A DNA stretch of 53,174 nucleotides from an uncultured Bacteroidota bacterium (GTDB lineage Bacteria > Bacteroidota > Bacteroidia > Chitinophagales > Chitinophagaceae): positions 1-53,174 of the forward strand of contig CAIYAG010000241.1 in the NCBI GenBank assembly GCA_903924075.1, read 5' to 3'. Every line of letters starts with the position of its first letter. Position 1 is the first letter of the stretch. The notes below the pieces were generated by a model. It was not told the DNA's origin, ran no database searches, and saw nothing but the letters and a program-made list of their open reading frames with translations. Positions 1-10,900 of the stretch are shown one piece after another. The position numbers and the translations under genes were made by a program.

Positions 1-96
1 AACAAAATAAAAGATAACCAAATTATTTTGACAATTTTTTTATTTGGTGATAGTTCCCCGATAAAACTCCATAAGCATCAACAAATGGCACAAAAA

Positions 97-120
97 AACC
101 GCCCGAAAACTAGGGCGGTT
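97..120 (-). terminator. Intrinsic terminator for the minus-strand ORF at 145-498
   Basis: AACCGCCC-gaaaacta-GGGCGGTT perfect 8-bp stem; on the minus strand it is followed by a run of T (A-run at 92-98 on +). Confidence 0.8.
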
Positions 121-144
121 CTGAATTGTTCTGCAAAACTATAA

Positions 145-402
145 CTAAAACTGAAAGAAAATAACAAGCAACGCTATAAAGGCATAGATGACATATAAAC
201 CCCAATTCTGGAGTTTATATTTTGAATATAATACCATGTTTAAGCGTGTAACAATTAAAAAAATGGGTAATGAATAACGTAAAGACTCGCCCCTAAAAAA
301 TCCAAAACCAGCTGCAACTGCAATCAATAGATAAAAGAATGCGGGCAAAACTTTTACAATCTTAACAGAAACTTTCTCTTTTGACTTGGTACTTGTATAC
401 AT
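145..402 (-). CDS. Small hypothetical membrane protein
   Basis: ORF track 145..498; internal Met at 402 (MYTSTKSKEK...) looks a better start; hydrophobic segments (AFFYLLIAVAAGFGFF, LYVIYAFIALLVIFF); followed by a terminator. Confidence 0.55.
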   Translation of the reverse strand: MYTSTKSKEKVSVKIVKVLPAFFYLLIAVAAGFGFFRGESLRYSLPIFLIVTRLNMVLYSKYKLQNWGLYVIYAFIALLVIFFQF

Positions 403-621
403 AATGCATTTTTTAAAATACGAGCCTTTAGTAACGTATGGTTTACAATCGTCTGGCAATGTAGAAACTGTTTTGAAAGTAAAAAAGGTTGTAAACACCG
501 AATTTTAGAGGTGAAAAACACCTGATAATCAAGTGGTTTTCATCGATTTAATCAGGCATTTCATCCATTCCTTTTGGCTGCTCATAAAAAATTAAGGTTA
601 TTTGCATAAATAAATATCGCC

Positions 622-1338
622 ATGCTTCCAAAGTACAAACGCATCCTGCTTAAATTATCCGGAGAAGCTTTATTGGGAAACCAACGCAACGGAGATCCAT
701 TTAATCCAAAAATCATCGAACAATACGCTATCGACATCAAATCGGTAACAGATTTAGGTGTACAGGTTGCCATAGTAATTGGAGGCGGTAATATTTATAG
801 AGGGATGAATGAAGCAGAAAGTGGCATTGAAAGAGCCCATGGCGACTATATGGGGATGCTTGCTACCGTTATAAATGCAATGGCGATGCAATCAATGTTA
901 GAAAGATTTGGCGTATACACCCGTTTACAAAGTGCCATCCAAATGGATCAAGTGGCTGAACCTTATATCCGTAGAAAAGCATTACGCCACCTTGAAAAAG
1001 GTAGAGTTGTCATTTTTGGAGCAGGAACTGGTAACCCTTATTTCACAACAGACACTGCTGGTTCTCTTCGTGCCGTTGAAATGAAAGCTGATGTGATTTT
1101 AAAAGGGACCCGCGTAAATGGTATCTATACAGCCGATCCAGAAAAGGACCCTACTGCAACCCGCTATGATAAAATCAGTTATCAAGAATGTTTGGATAAT
1201 AAATTGAAAGTGATGGATATGACCGCTTTCACACTTTGTATGGAAAATAAATTGCCAATCATTGTATTTGACATGAATGAACCTGGTAACTTATTAAAAG
1301 TAGTGGAAGGCCAGGATTTAGGCACTTTGGTTAGCTAG
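622..1338 (+). CDS. pyrH: UMP kinase
   Basis: 238 aa with [39 protein letters not shown] motifs typical of PyrH. Confidence 0.95.
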   Translation: MLPKYKRILLKLSGEALLGNQRNGDPFNPKIIEQYAIDIKSVTDLGVQVAIVIGGGNIYRGMNEAESGIERAHGDYMGMLATVINAMAMQSMLERFGVYTRLQSAIQMDQVAEPYIRRKALRHLEKGRVVIFGAGTGNPYFTTDTAGSLRAVEMKADVILKGTRVNGIYTADPEKDPTATRYDKISYQECLDNKLKVMDMTAFTLCMENKLPIIVFDMNEPGNLLKVVEGQDLGTLVS

Positions 1339-1394
1339 TCAACCATTGGTGTAATTTTTTGCCAATTTTTTTTAGCTCTCGGTAATTTCACAAT

Positions 1395-2699
1395 ATGAAG
1401 AAACTATTGTTATTTGTTTGTTGCGCTGTTGCAATAAATGGGTTCTCCCAAAGAAAAATGTCTTTAACAGACGTTATTAACGAGGCTCTTAAAAATAGTT
1501 ATGATATACAATTAGCACAAAATAATATTGAAATTAGTACTGTTGCTAATACCTACGGTTTTGCTGGAGGACTGCCAGTTGTAACGGGTACGGCATCTGA
1601 CAATGAACAAGTTACCAGTATCAATCAAAAATATGCCGACCCTACCCGTGATACAAAAAAGGACAATGTTGCTACCAATAATTTAGCGGTTGGAGTTACA
1701 GGAAGTATCCTTTTATACAATGGAATGAGGGTACATGCAACTAAGAATAGACTAGAAGAAATTCAAAAGCAAAACCAACAATTACTTTCGGCACAAATTC
1801 AGAATACAATAGCTGAGGTATTATCAAAATACTATGATGTTGTTCGTCAGCAGTATTTCTTAAGAGCCCTTGATCGTACCATTGAAGTTTCGAAAGAAAA
1901 ACTTCAGATTTTGCAGGTACGCAAAGAGGTAGGGGTTGCCAACAATGCAGATATTTTTCAAGCTCAATTGGATTTGAATGGTAGTTTACAAGCTAAAGAA
2001 ACCCAATATTTAGCAATTGATCTAGCAAAAACCGATTTGCTGAATTTGATTTTTCTAAAACCAGCAGATCAAAAAATTATTATTGAGGATACCATCATCA
2101 TTGATAAATCTATCAAGCTTGATTCAGTTCGAAATCATTTAAGTAGCAATCCTGCTGTAATAGCTGCAGAGCAACAAGTACATATTAATGAAATAATTGA
2201 AAAAGAAACTGCCGCTGCTCGTTATCCAAGTCTTCGTGCTTCAACTGGATATAACCTAACAAGTGCTAAGAGCGCAGCTGGATTTTCGTTATTGAATCAG
2301 AGTTATGGACCCTTCGTTGGAATAAATCTTTCCGTTCCAATTTATAATGGCTCTATTTCTAAAAAACAACAGCAGATTGCAGCAATCAATTCGAGAAGTG
2401 CAAAAACAAACTACGATTATCTCTTACTGAATTATGAAACTGGGGCAGTTCGCACTTATCAAGCTTATGCTAGCTCGATCGACCAATTAAAATTAGAATC
2501 CGAGAACTTTAAACTTTCACAGCAATTACTCGATCTAATAACAAAGAAGTTTGAACTGGGTCAGGCCACAATCATCGATGTTAAACAGGCGCAGCAAAGT
2601 TTTGAAAACGCCAGCTATCGCTTGATCAATTTAACTTATACAGCAAAAATTGCTGAGGTAGAGTTGAAAAGATTGGAAAGCCAACTCAGTAATAAATAG
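1395..2699 (+). CDS. TolC-family outer membrane efflux protein
   Basis: 434 aa with signal peptide, SLTDVINEALKNSYDIQLAQNNIEI and paired coiled-coil repeat architecture of the OEP family. Confidence 0.85.
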   Translation: MKKLLLFVCCAVAINGFSQRKMSLTDVINEALKNSYDIQLAQNNIEISTVANTYGFAGGLPVVTGTASDNEQVTSINQKYADPTRDTKKDNVATNNLAVGVTGSILLYNGMRVHATKNRLEEIQKQNQQLLSAQIQNTIAEVLSKYYDVVRQQYFLRALDRTIEVSKEKLQILQVRKEVGVANNADIFQAQLDLNGSLQAKETQYLAIDLAKTDLLNLIFLKPADQKIIIEDTIIIDKSIKLDSVRNHLSSNPAVIAAEQQVHINEIIEKETAAARYPSLRASTGYNLTSAKSAAGFSLLNQSYGPFVGINLSVPIYNGSISKKQQQIAAINSRSAKTNYDYLLLNYETGAVRTYQAYASSIDQLKLESENFKLSQQLLDLITKKFELGQATIIDVKQAQQSFENASYRLINLTYTAKIAEVELKRLESQLSNK

Positions 2700-2771
2700 G
2701 AATATCTTATCAGCCTGTTAAGAATCTCCTTATTCTTTTGATACATTTTTTATAACATTTATCTTAGAATA

Positions 2772-5153
2772 ATGAGAAAACTATTATTGTCAGTATTCAT
2801 TGGCTGTTTTGTCTTTTTGCCCTTTGCGAAGTCCCAACCGATTGATACACTCATTTCTCGTTATTATGAGAAAAGGCCCACTGAGAAAATCTATATTCAG
2901 TTCGATAATAACCGGTATAACCCTGGACAAACGATCTGGTTCAAAGCCTATTTATTAAACGGTTTCGAACCTTCCAACCTTTCTAAAAATTGTTATATCG
3001 ATTGGTACAATGATGAAGGTAGAATGATCAGTTCATCTGTATCCCCAATTCTTGACGGCTCTGCATGGGGTAGTTATGTGTTACCCAACAACTATACTGG
3101 GAATAAGATCCATGTTATTGCATATACCAAATGGATGCGCAACTATGATTCAGCCTACTTTTTTAACAAGCAATTGAGTGTTGTTGTTAAAAACAAAAAC
3201 ATTACATCATCTCCTAGTGTCTTTCCAGAAACAACCATTCAATTTCTTCCAGAGTCGGGCAATGCCATTATTGAAAAAAATTCGGTGGTGGCTTTTAAGG
3301 CGGTTAATCAAAACGGACTTCCCGCTGCAGTTCATGGCAATATAAAAAATAGCAAAGGTGAATTGATCACTGAATTCCATACAACGCACGATGGTATGGG
3401 TAAGTTTAATTACATCCCGCAATTCAATGAAGCGTATACTGCCGAATGGATCGATGAGATCAATAAAACACATCAAACCATTTTGCCAGCTGCATTGAAA
3501 ACTGGCATCAATTTAATCATAGATCCAGGCAAAGAAAGCAGAGCCTTTCATATTCAAAGAACGGCAGATGTACCTGAGGCTTGGAAGCGATTAAATTTAG
3601 TAGCACAAATAAATGGGAATGTTGTTTATAAAGCAGCCATTAACCTAAGTACTAAGGAATCTGTGAGCAGCAAAATTCCTGTTGCAAATTTTTTATCCGG
3701 CATCCTACAGGTTAGTCTTTTTGATGCAAATCAAGAACCCGTTTGTGAACGGTTACTCCTGATCAATAACAGTGATTATAAATTAGATGCTGAACTTCAT
3801 TTTGATACCTTAAACCTCACTAAACGAGCTAAGAATGTTTTTGAATTGGCGGTAAAAGATTCCACCCTTTCAAATCTTTCCATTTCGATTACTGATGGTT
3901 CCATGAATGGGAATGCGGAAAATACGATTGTATCGCAGTTTTTACTGCAAGGCGACTTAACAGGACATATCAACAATCCTGCTTACTATTTCAGTTCTAC
4001 TGCTGATAGTGTGATTGAATATGCCGACTTAGTAATGCTAACCAATGGCTGGCGAAGATTTAAATGGCAGGAATTGCTCAGCGGAGCTTTACCACCTGTG
4101 AAATTTGAAAAAGATACCGCTTACTTGTCTTTAATTGGAAAAATTGAGCGGATCTCGGATGCGAGAATTAAAAAAGCATCTTTGATGAATTTGATGCTAC
4201 TCTCTAAAGACAGCAGCAAAGCAATGCTCTTTCTTCCCCTGAGTGCGGATGGCAGTTTCTCTCAAAAGAATGTAGTGTTTTTCGATACCACAAAAGTTTA
4301 CTATAGCTTAAATGGTACTAAGATCCCGGTAACTAGTACTGTATTAATTGAAAATAATTTCTATCAACCCGACCCAAAAAAGATCATACGAACAGCACAA
4401 ATCACAGTTGATACTTCAGGACTTAGTCGTTTTCAATTTCTTCTCTCAGAGCAAGAACGTTTGGAGCTTCTCAAAAAACAAACAACACTGAAAGATGTTA
4501 CAGTTTATGCATCAACTAAAAAAACCAAACTAGAACAACTTGATCAGAAGTATACCAGTGGGATGTTTCAGGGAGATGCACGAGCACAATTTGATTTGAT
4601 CACCACTCCACCAGTTGCATCAGAGCCGATTCTTGCTTATTTGCAAGGACAGATCGCTGGTTTAAATATTTCAAACCCTTATGGTGAAGCAAGTGTTAGT
4701 TGGAGAGGTAGTGCAACATCCCTCTATCTAGACGAATTTCATATAGAGACTGATCAGTTATCAAGTATCAATATCAATGATGTGGCTTATATCAAGGTGT
4801 TTAGTCCGCCGTTCATGGGCGGTTTTGGTGGCGCAGGTGGTGCGATCGTAGTTTATACCAAAAAGGGGAGTGATGTAACCAATACTTCTAGAGGAATGAG
4901 TTATGTGAAGGTTCCGGGTTATGCATCTATGCGAGAATTTTATTCACCGAATTATGCAGAAATGCAACAAGAATATTCAACACCAGATCTAAGGAGCACC
5001 ATATTCTGGAATGCCAGAATGATCACAGATAGTAAAAATCAAAAAGTAAAAATCAGTTTTTATAATAACGATTTTAGTAACAGTTTCCGCGTAGTGATGG
5101 AAGGAATGGATAACGAGGGAAAGTTGGTATACTTTAGTAAATTGCTGCAATAA
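2772..5153 (+). CDS. Secreted/periplasmic protein with TonB-dependent receptor plug-like C-terminal region
   Basis: Signal peptide; N-terminal 'RPTEKIYIQFDNNRYNPGQTIWFKAYLL' (MG2-like); C-terminal 'LAYLQGQIAGLNIS...YLDEF...INDVAYIKVFSPPFMGGFGGAGGAIVVYTKKG' resembles a plug domain; no beta-barrel of normal length follows. Confidence 0.7.
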   Translation: MRKLLLSVFIGCFVFLPFAKSQPIDTLISRYYEKRPTEKIYIQFDNNRYNPGQTIWFKAYLLNGFEPSNLSKNCYIDWYNDEGRMISSSVSPILDGSAWGSYVLPNNYTGNKIHVIAYTKWMRNYDSAYFFNKQLSVVVKNKNITSSPSVFPETTIQFLPESGNAIIEKNSVVAFKAVNQNGLPAAVHGNIKNSKGELITEFHTTHDGMGKFNYIPQFNEAYTAEWIDEINKTHQTILPAALKTGINLIIDPGKESRAFHIQRTADVPEAWKRLNLVAQINGNVVYKAAINLSTKESVSSKIPVANFLSGILQVSLFDANQEPVCERLLLINNSDYKLDAELHFDTLNLTKRAKNVFELAVKDSTLSNLSISITDGSMNGNAENTIVSQFLLQGDLTGHINNPAYYFSSTADSVIEYADLVMLTNGWRRFKWQELLSGALPPVKFEKDTAYLSLIGKIERISDARIKKASLMNLMLLSKDSSKAMLFLPLSADGSFSQKNVVFFDTTKVYYSLNGTKIPVTSTVLIENNFYQPDPKKIIRTAQITVDTSGLSRFQFLLSEQERLELLKKQTTLKDVTVYASTKKTKLEQLDQKYTSGMFQGDARAQFDLITTPPVASEPILAYLQGQIAGLNISNPYGEASVSWRGSATSLYLDEFHIETDQLSSININDVAYIKVFSPPFMGGFGGAGGAIVVYTKKGSDVTNTSRGMSYVKVPGYASMREFYSPNYAEMQQEYSTPDLRSTIFWNARMITDSKNQKVKISFYNNDFSNSFRVVMEGMDNEGKLVYFSKLLQ

Positions 5154-5168
5154 TTAAGAACGTTTCCA

Positions 5169-6323
5169 ATGAATCAACTGATCAATTCAAAACTTCCCGA
5201 TGTAGGTACTTCTATATTTACTGTGATGAGTGCGCTTGCAACTGAATTTGGCGCAGTTAACTTAGGGCAAGGGTTTCCAGATTTTCCGATGGACCATGCG
5301 CTTACTGACCTTGTAGCAAAAGCCATGAACGATGATTTCAATCAGTATTCACCCATGGCTGGAAATGTTCTGCTTCGAGAAAGAATTGCAGAGAAAGTAG
5401 CATTCCTATACCAAACAAAAATTGATCCAAATACGCAGATCACTATTACACCCGGTGGAACAGTAGCGATCTATTCTGCACTTACAACAGTTTTAAAACC
5501 AGGAGACGAAGTAATTGTTTTCGAACCTGCATATGATTGTTATATCCCTACCATTGAATTGAATGGAGCGATACCAGTTTTGATTTCACTAGCATATCCA
5601 GATTATTCTATTCCCTGGGATCTTGTAAAAGAAAAAATTACAGCGCGCACTAGAATGATCATGATCAATACCCCACACAATCCAACTGGTGCGGTTTTGA
5701 GTGAACAAGATATTGCAGCACTAAGAAGTATCGTAACAGGAACAAATATTTTGATCCTAAGCGATGAAGTATATGAACACTTGATCTTTGATGGGATTGC
5801 GCATCAAAGTATGTTGCGATACCCCGATCTATTAGAGCGAAGTTTTGTCTGTTTCTCATTTGGTAAAACTTATCATTGTACCGGATGGAAACTCGGCTAT
5901 TGCATTAGCTCACCTGAATTGATGAAAGAATTCCGAAAAGTTTATCAGTTTAATGCATTTTGCTGTGATACTCCTAAACAGGTTGGAATCGCGGAGTTCA
6001 TACAAGATAAAAATGCCTATTTATCATTGAGCGGATTCATACAAAAGAAGCGGAATTATTTTAGGGAGCTCATGAAAGCCACTCCATTTAAATGTATCCC
6101 ATCGCACGGAAGTTATTTCGAATGCTATAGTTATGCCGATTTTTCAGATGAAACGGATATGGAATTAGCGGTACGATTAACTAAAGATTATGGCATCACA
6201 GCAGTACCTGTTTCAGCATTTTACAAAAATGGAGAAGACAACAAAGTGCTGCGATTCTGCTTTGCAAAAAAAGAAACGACCCTCGAAAAGGCCGTTGAAA
6301 AATTGTCTACCCTGAGCAGATAA
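5169..6323 (+). CDS. Methionine aminotransferase / class I-II PLP aminotransferase (YbdL-like)
   Basis: 384 aa: NLGQGFPDFP, INTPHNPTGAVLS, SDEVYEHLIFDG, SFGKTYHCTGWKLGY (PLP lysine). Confidence 0.88.
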   Translation: MNQLINSKLPDVGTSIFTVMSALATEFGAVNLGQGFPDFPMDHALTDLVAKAMNDDFNQYSPMAGNVLLRERIAEKVAFLYQTKIDPNTQITITPGGTVAIYSALTTVLKPGDEVIVFEPAYDCYIPTIELNGAIPVLISLAYPDYSIPWDLVKEKITARTRMIMINTPHNPTGAVLSEQDIAALRSIVTGTNILILSDEVYEHLIFDGIAHQSMLRYPDLLERSFVCFSFGKTYHCTGWKLGYCISSPELMKEFRKVYQFNAFCCDTPKQVGIAEFIQDKNAYLSLSGFIQKKRNYFRELMKATPFKCIPSHGSYFECYSYADFSDETDMELAVRLTKDYGITAVPVSAFYKNGEDNKVLRFCFAKKETTLEKAVEKLSTLSR

Positions 6324-6326
6324 AAT

Positions 6327-6836
6327 TTATTGGTGTTTTTTATTGAGGTCTAACCCCGCATAAAATCCCAGGTCTTTTTCTACTAATAGTTTCGTGAGAA
6401 ATGCGATCTGCCCAGTATGATATGATAGGTGCTCGGTAACATGAATGATAATTCCTACACCAGTTAATTCATATACCTGTACTTTTTTGAGCACCGATAA
6501 ATCTTCATTAGTAGTTCTTTCTATGCAAAGAATACTTTGTTCTATTACAGTATTGAATAATGACTTTAATTCGGTTTTTGTTTTACCGCCAGTAACTGCA
6601 AACTCAGCGTCTCTGTTTCTTAGATCAGGCGCACCACCCAATGTACTAATTATATATTGCGTAATGTTTCCACATAAATGCAAGACGATATTTCCGGTAC
6701 TATTCAACGCCAAATTCGGCTTCAGCCAAATTTGCGATTCATCCAACAAATCAAGACAAGCAATAATTCGCTTATGGCTTTCTCTAATTCGATAGATGCT
6801 TTGTTCTTTAAAATCCGCAGTTATGGTCATATACAA
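6327..6836 (-). CDS. DinB-like / DUF1572 family protein
   Basis: 169 aa; 'NIVLHLCGNITQYIISTLGG' and 'HVTEHLSYHTGQIAFLTKLL' metal-binding His pattern of DinB-like four-helix bundles. Confidence 0.7.
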   Translation of the reverse strand: MYMTITADFKEQSIYRIRESHKRIIACLDLLDESQIWLKPNLALNSTGNIVLHLCGNITQYIISTLGGAPDLRNRDAEFAVTGGKTKTELKSLFNTVIEQSILCIERTTNEDLSVLKKVQVYELTGVGIIIHVTEHLSYHTGQIAFLTKLLVEKDLGFYAGLDLNKKHQ

Positions 6837-6864
6837 TATTTAAAAAGCTGCTCAAAGATGAAGT

Positions 6865-6888
6865 AGCCCCGGCTTGAATGCCGGGGTT
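6865..6888 (-). terminator. GC-rich hairpin downstream of the 7013-7813 gene and its purine-rich 3' element
   Basis: AGCCCCGGC-ttgaat-GCCGGGGTT; 7-bp perfect core CCCCGGC/GCCGGGG; no clear T-run, so terminator function is uncertain. Confidence 0.55.
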
Positions 6889-6921
6889 AACATATTTCTA
6901 CGGGTGTTTGCAGCTCATCCG

Positions 6922-7012
6922 AGTGCTCCTCCACTTTTCACTTTTCACTTTTATCTTCTCACTTCCTTCCTCCTCCGTTCTTCACTCTTCACTCTTCACT
7001 CTTCACTTTCTT
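6922..7012 (-). repeat. Purine-rich (GTGAAAA/GTGAAGA)n 3' element, copy A
   Basis: + strand CCACTTTTCACTTTTCACTTTTATCTTCTCACTTCC...TTCACTCTTCACTCTTCACTCTTCACTTTC immediately 3' of the stop codon of 7013-7813. Confidence 0.8.
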
Positions 7013-7813
7013 CTACCAAGTCCCATCCCCATCCAACAAATTACCCAATCCACCAAGCACAGATCCTTCTTCACGTCTGGTTGTTGTTGCATATTGTAAG
7101 ATACGACCCGCTAGTCTACTAATTGGTAAACTTTGAATCCATACAATTCCAGGGCCACGAAGTGTTGCAAAGAACACTCCTTCGCCACCGAACAAAGTAT
7201 TTTTGATGCCGCCTACAAATTGAATATCGTAATCAATAGTTGATGTAAATCCAACGATACAACCAGTATCAATTTTCAATAATTCTCCTGCTTGTAATTC
7301 TTTTTGTTGCACATAACCACTGGCATGCATAAATACCATTCCGTCGCCCTCTAGTTTTTCCATGATGAAACCTTCACCACCAAAGAGGCCCGTGCCCAAT
7401 TTTTTTTGAAATTCAATTCCAACACTCACACCTTTTGCAGCGCAAAGGAATGCGTCTTTCTGACAAATGATGCGATAGCCCATTTGTTGTAAATTAACTG
7501 GAATGATTTTGCCTGGGTAAGGTGAAGCAAAACTCACGTGTTTTTTTCCAGAGCCAACATTTGTAAATGCGGTCATGAACAAACTTTCTCCCACCAACAC
7601 TCTTTTACCAGCATTCAATAATTTTCCAAATAATCCGCCACTATTGCTTTGTGCACTACCATCCCCAAAAATGGTTTCCATGGCAATGCCATCGTCCATC
7701 ATCATAAATGCGCCTGGTTCTGCGATCGTTGTTTCACCTGGATCTAATTCAACCTCCACATATTGCATTTCTTCACCAAAAATGCGGTAGTCTATTTCGT
7801 GATTCTGTATCAT
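7013..7813 (-). CDS. TIGR00266/AIM24-family protein
   Basis: 266 aa; 'YVEVELDPGETTIAEPGAFMMMDDGI', 'GGEGFIMEKLEGDGMVFMHASG', 'LFGGEGVFFATLRGPGIVWIQSLP' characteristic repeats. Confidence 0.88.
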   Translation of the reverse strand: MIQNHEIDYRIFGEEMQYVEVELDPGETTIAEPGAFMMMDDGIAMETIFGDGSAQSNSGGLFGKLLNAGKRVLVGESLFMTAFTNVGSGKKHVSFASPYPGKIIPVNLQQMGYRIICQKDAFLCAAKGVSVGIEFQKKLGTGLFGGEGFIMEKLEGDGMVFMHASGYVQQKELQAGELLKIDTGCIVGFTSTIDYDIQFVGGIKNTLFGGEGVFFATLRGPGIVWIQSLPISRLAGRILQYATTTRREEGSVLGGLGNLLDGDGTW

Positions 7814-7884
7814 AGTTTAAAACTTTATAGCAAATTACTAAGCTTCTATTTTTATACCATTTTCAATTTGATAATCGGCAAAAA

Positions 7885-7924
7885 AAAGCCGTCTCATTCC
7901 CGGGTAAACGGGAGAGACGGCTTT
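7885..7924 (-). terminator. Intrinsic terminator downstream of the RND efflux operon
   Basis: AAAGCCGTCTC...GAGACGGCTTT 11-bp stem with inner CCCG/CGGG; T-run on the minus strand. Confidence 0.85.
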
Positions 7925-7962
7925 AACCAATACCAACAAACTATCTTATTTTTCTTCCAATA

Positions 7963-7990
7963 TTCACTTCTCACCCCTCACTTTTCACTT
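7963..7990 (-). repeat. Purine-rich GTGAAAA-type 3' element, copy B (short/degenerate)
   Basis: + strand TTCACTTCTCACCCCTCACTTTTCACTT between the stop codon of the RND gene and its terminator. Confidence 0.65.
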
Positions 7991-7992
7991 AA

Positions 7993-10900
7993 TTAGAACC
8001 AACTTCCAATAAATGCATCATTCACTTTCTGACCTTTTAATGTTTCCGCTCTTTTCTTTCTTTTAGAACGGTGTTTCAATAAAGTAACCACGATCAAAGG
8101 AAGGAACAACAAAGTCAATGGTGGGATCGCTAACATGCTGATCCATCTACCACCAAACATATTTCTCATAGGTCTTCTCAAACGTTCTGCGATCAAATAC
8201 ATACTTGGTACAATCACCAATGTCATAAAGAAGGCAAATGATAAACCAAAGATAATCGTCCATGACAAAGGCTTCCAGAATACTGCACTATCACCACCCA
8301 TATAAATATGCGGGTTGAGTTCAGAGAACAAAGTCACGAAATTGATGTTGAATCCAATTGCAATTGGTAAGAACGCAAGGATCGCTGCTAACGCGGTAAG
8401 TAATACAGGAATGATCCTTGTTTTACCTGCTTGAATCACAGCCTCTTTTGTTTTCATTCCTCTTGCGCGTAATTCATCACTGAATTCAATTACTAGGATA
8501 CCATTTTTAACAACGATACCTGCAAGACCAATAATACCAATACCAGTCATTGTAACAGAAACCGTCATACCGGTTAAAGCAAAACCGAGTAATACTCCAA
8601 TGATACTAAATACAATTTCTGTAAGAATAATGATTGGCTTACTAACCGAATTGAATTGTAAAACAAGGATGAACAGGATGAGCATTAAAGCAATCAATAA
8701 TGCCTTTCCAAGGAAGGAAGCTGTTTCTGCTTGCTGAGCACTTTCACCTGTTTGTTTAATGGTAACTCCATCTGGTTTCTTTTTAAAATCTTCGATATAA
8801 TTAGCGATAACCTTATTTACTTCTGTAGGTGTATAGCCATTCATTACATTTGAACGAAGGGTGATCAATCGTTTTTGATTGAGTCGTTTTACACTACCCA
8901 GCGTACTTGTTGGTTCAATTGTTACCAAAGAACTAATTGGAATATTTTTGATCGCACCACCGCTAGCCATATCGCGGAAGCTGATTTTCATATTTAATAA
9001 CTCAACTAAATTCTTACGTTGAAATTCGTTATTGCGTAATTGAATTTTGAACTCATCTTTACCTTCTTTGATCTTAGAAACTTCTTTACCAAATAAAGCC
9101 GTTCTAAGAGCTAGTCCGATCTGACCAGAAGAAACACCTTCTATTAATGCACGATCTCTTTTTACAGTTAGTGTTAATTCAGGATTGGTAAGATCAACAC
9201 CCATCTTTAATTCTTCCACACCTGGCACATGAATACTATCAAGATAGTTTTTCAATGACACTGCAGTTTTGATCAGGTTATCAAATTCTTCGCTTGATAC
9301 TTCAATATTTACTGGAGGATCTGTTGGCGGACCATTTTGTTCTTGATCAACGCTGATCTCAGCTCCAGGAATACCTTTCATGGCATCACGCACTTTACTC
9401 AAATAAGGTGCAGTTGCAACGCCATTTCTTTTTTCAAATTCAACGAAAGATACTTGAATACGTCCTAACTCACTTCTGGTGCTTCTATCGCCAGCCATTG
9501 GATCACCAGCACCAATTGCCACGTTACTGATCACACTTTCAACTACAGGGTTTGTTTTACCATCTACATTACCCAATACTTTATTTACTTTGTTTTCTAA
9601 CACTTTTGTGATGCTATCAGTATATAAAACATCTGTTCCTACTGGTAATTTGATATATACATAAATCTGGTTAGGGTCTCCTTTTGGAAAGAATACTACC
9701 GGAACTTTTCTGATACCAAATAACGCAATAGAAATAAACAACAATGCAATTGTTCCTAATAATAATTTAACAGGTCTCCATCCATGTAAAGCCCATCTTA
9801 ATAAGCTTTCATAATGATTCATGATCCAAGGAAGGGCAGTATGTTGGAATTCGTGAATGGCATGATTTAATACATACACATTCAATACTACAAGACCCAC
9901 AAAGAAAATTAATAAGTTACCCCAGAAAGGTGCACCTGCAAAATCGAGCAGAATACCTAGCACGATTGCGATCCAAAAGCCTTTCTTTTTAAAGATGGCA
10001 TTTTTGGGTCCTTTCAATTCTTCTTCATCTGGATGCTCCATAAAGTCGACCGCAAATACAGGGTTCATAATAAATGCAACCACTAAAGATGCAGCGAGTG
10101 TAAAGATCAACATGGTAGGCAGGTATATCATGAATTTACCAATGATACCAGGCCAGAATAAGAGTGGGAAGAATGGAGCCAGTGTTGTGAGTGTACCAGC
10201 TAATACTGGAACAAAAACTTCACCTGCAGCCATACGTGCCGATATGGTAGAATTCAGTTTTCCTTTTCCTTCAAAGAAGATTCTGTGTGTGTTTTCAATT
10301 ACTACAATCGCATCATCTACTATAATACCAAGTCCAAATAACAAGGCAAATAGTACAATGAAGTTTAGAGTAACATGCCCACCAACGATCAGGTCTGCGC
10401 CAGGCAAGAACACGAATGCTACAAACATACTCAACGGAACAGATAAGGCTACGAAGAATGCGTTGATCACCCCCATGAAGAACATCAGGATAATTAATAC
10501 CAATACAAATCCAATTACAATACTATTCACCAAGTCGGTGAATGATGTTCTGGTTTTGATACTCATATCTCCAGTGATCACCGCTTTTAAATCTTTCGGA
10601 AAATTGGTAGCTTTCATTTCGTCTACAATTTTCTTCACGCCATCGCTAGTTTCGATCAGGTTCTCACCACTTCTCTTAATGATATTCAGGGTAACAACAT
10701 TCTTACCATCTAAACGAGAAAAACTTTCTTTTTCTTTTACAGTATCTTTTACTACTGCAATATCTTTTAAATAGATTGGTGCTCCGGTTTGGTTACGAAC
10801 AATGATTTTCTCAATGTCGTATGCGGTTTTCAATTGGCCTTTCAGCTGTAGGTTACGTTTCATGTTTCCTACATCTAATAAACCTCCAGATATATCTATG

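Noticed and set aside
6445-6866. + strand ORFs of 116 and 62 aa over the DinB-like gene
   Set aside because: Antisense to a plausible DinB gene; no recognisable features.
6874-7122. + strand ORFs with FTFHFYL/LHSSL repeats
   Set aside because: Translations of the pyrimidine strand of the GTGAAAA repeat element; not credible proteins.
9995-10774. 259-aa + strand ORF antisense to the RND permease
   Set aside because: Fully inside a confidently coding gene, composition is that of a shadow reading frame (Thr/Asn/Ile-rich, no domain).
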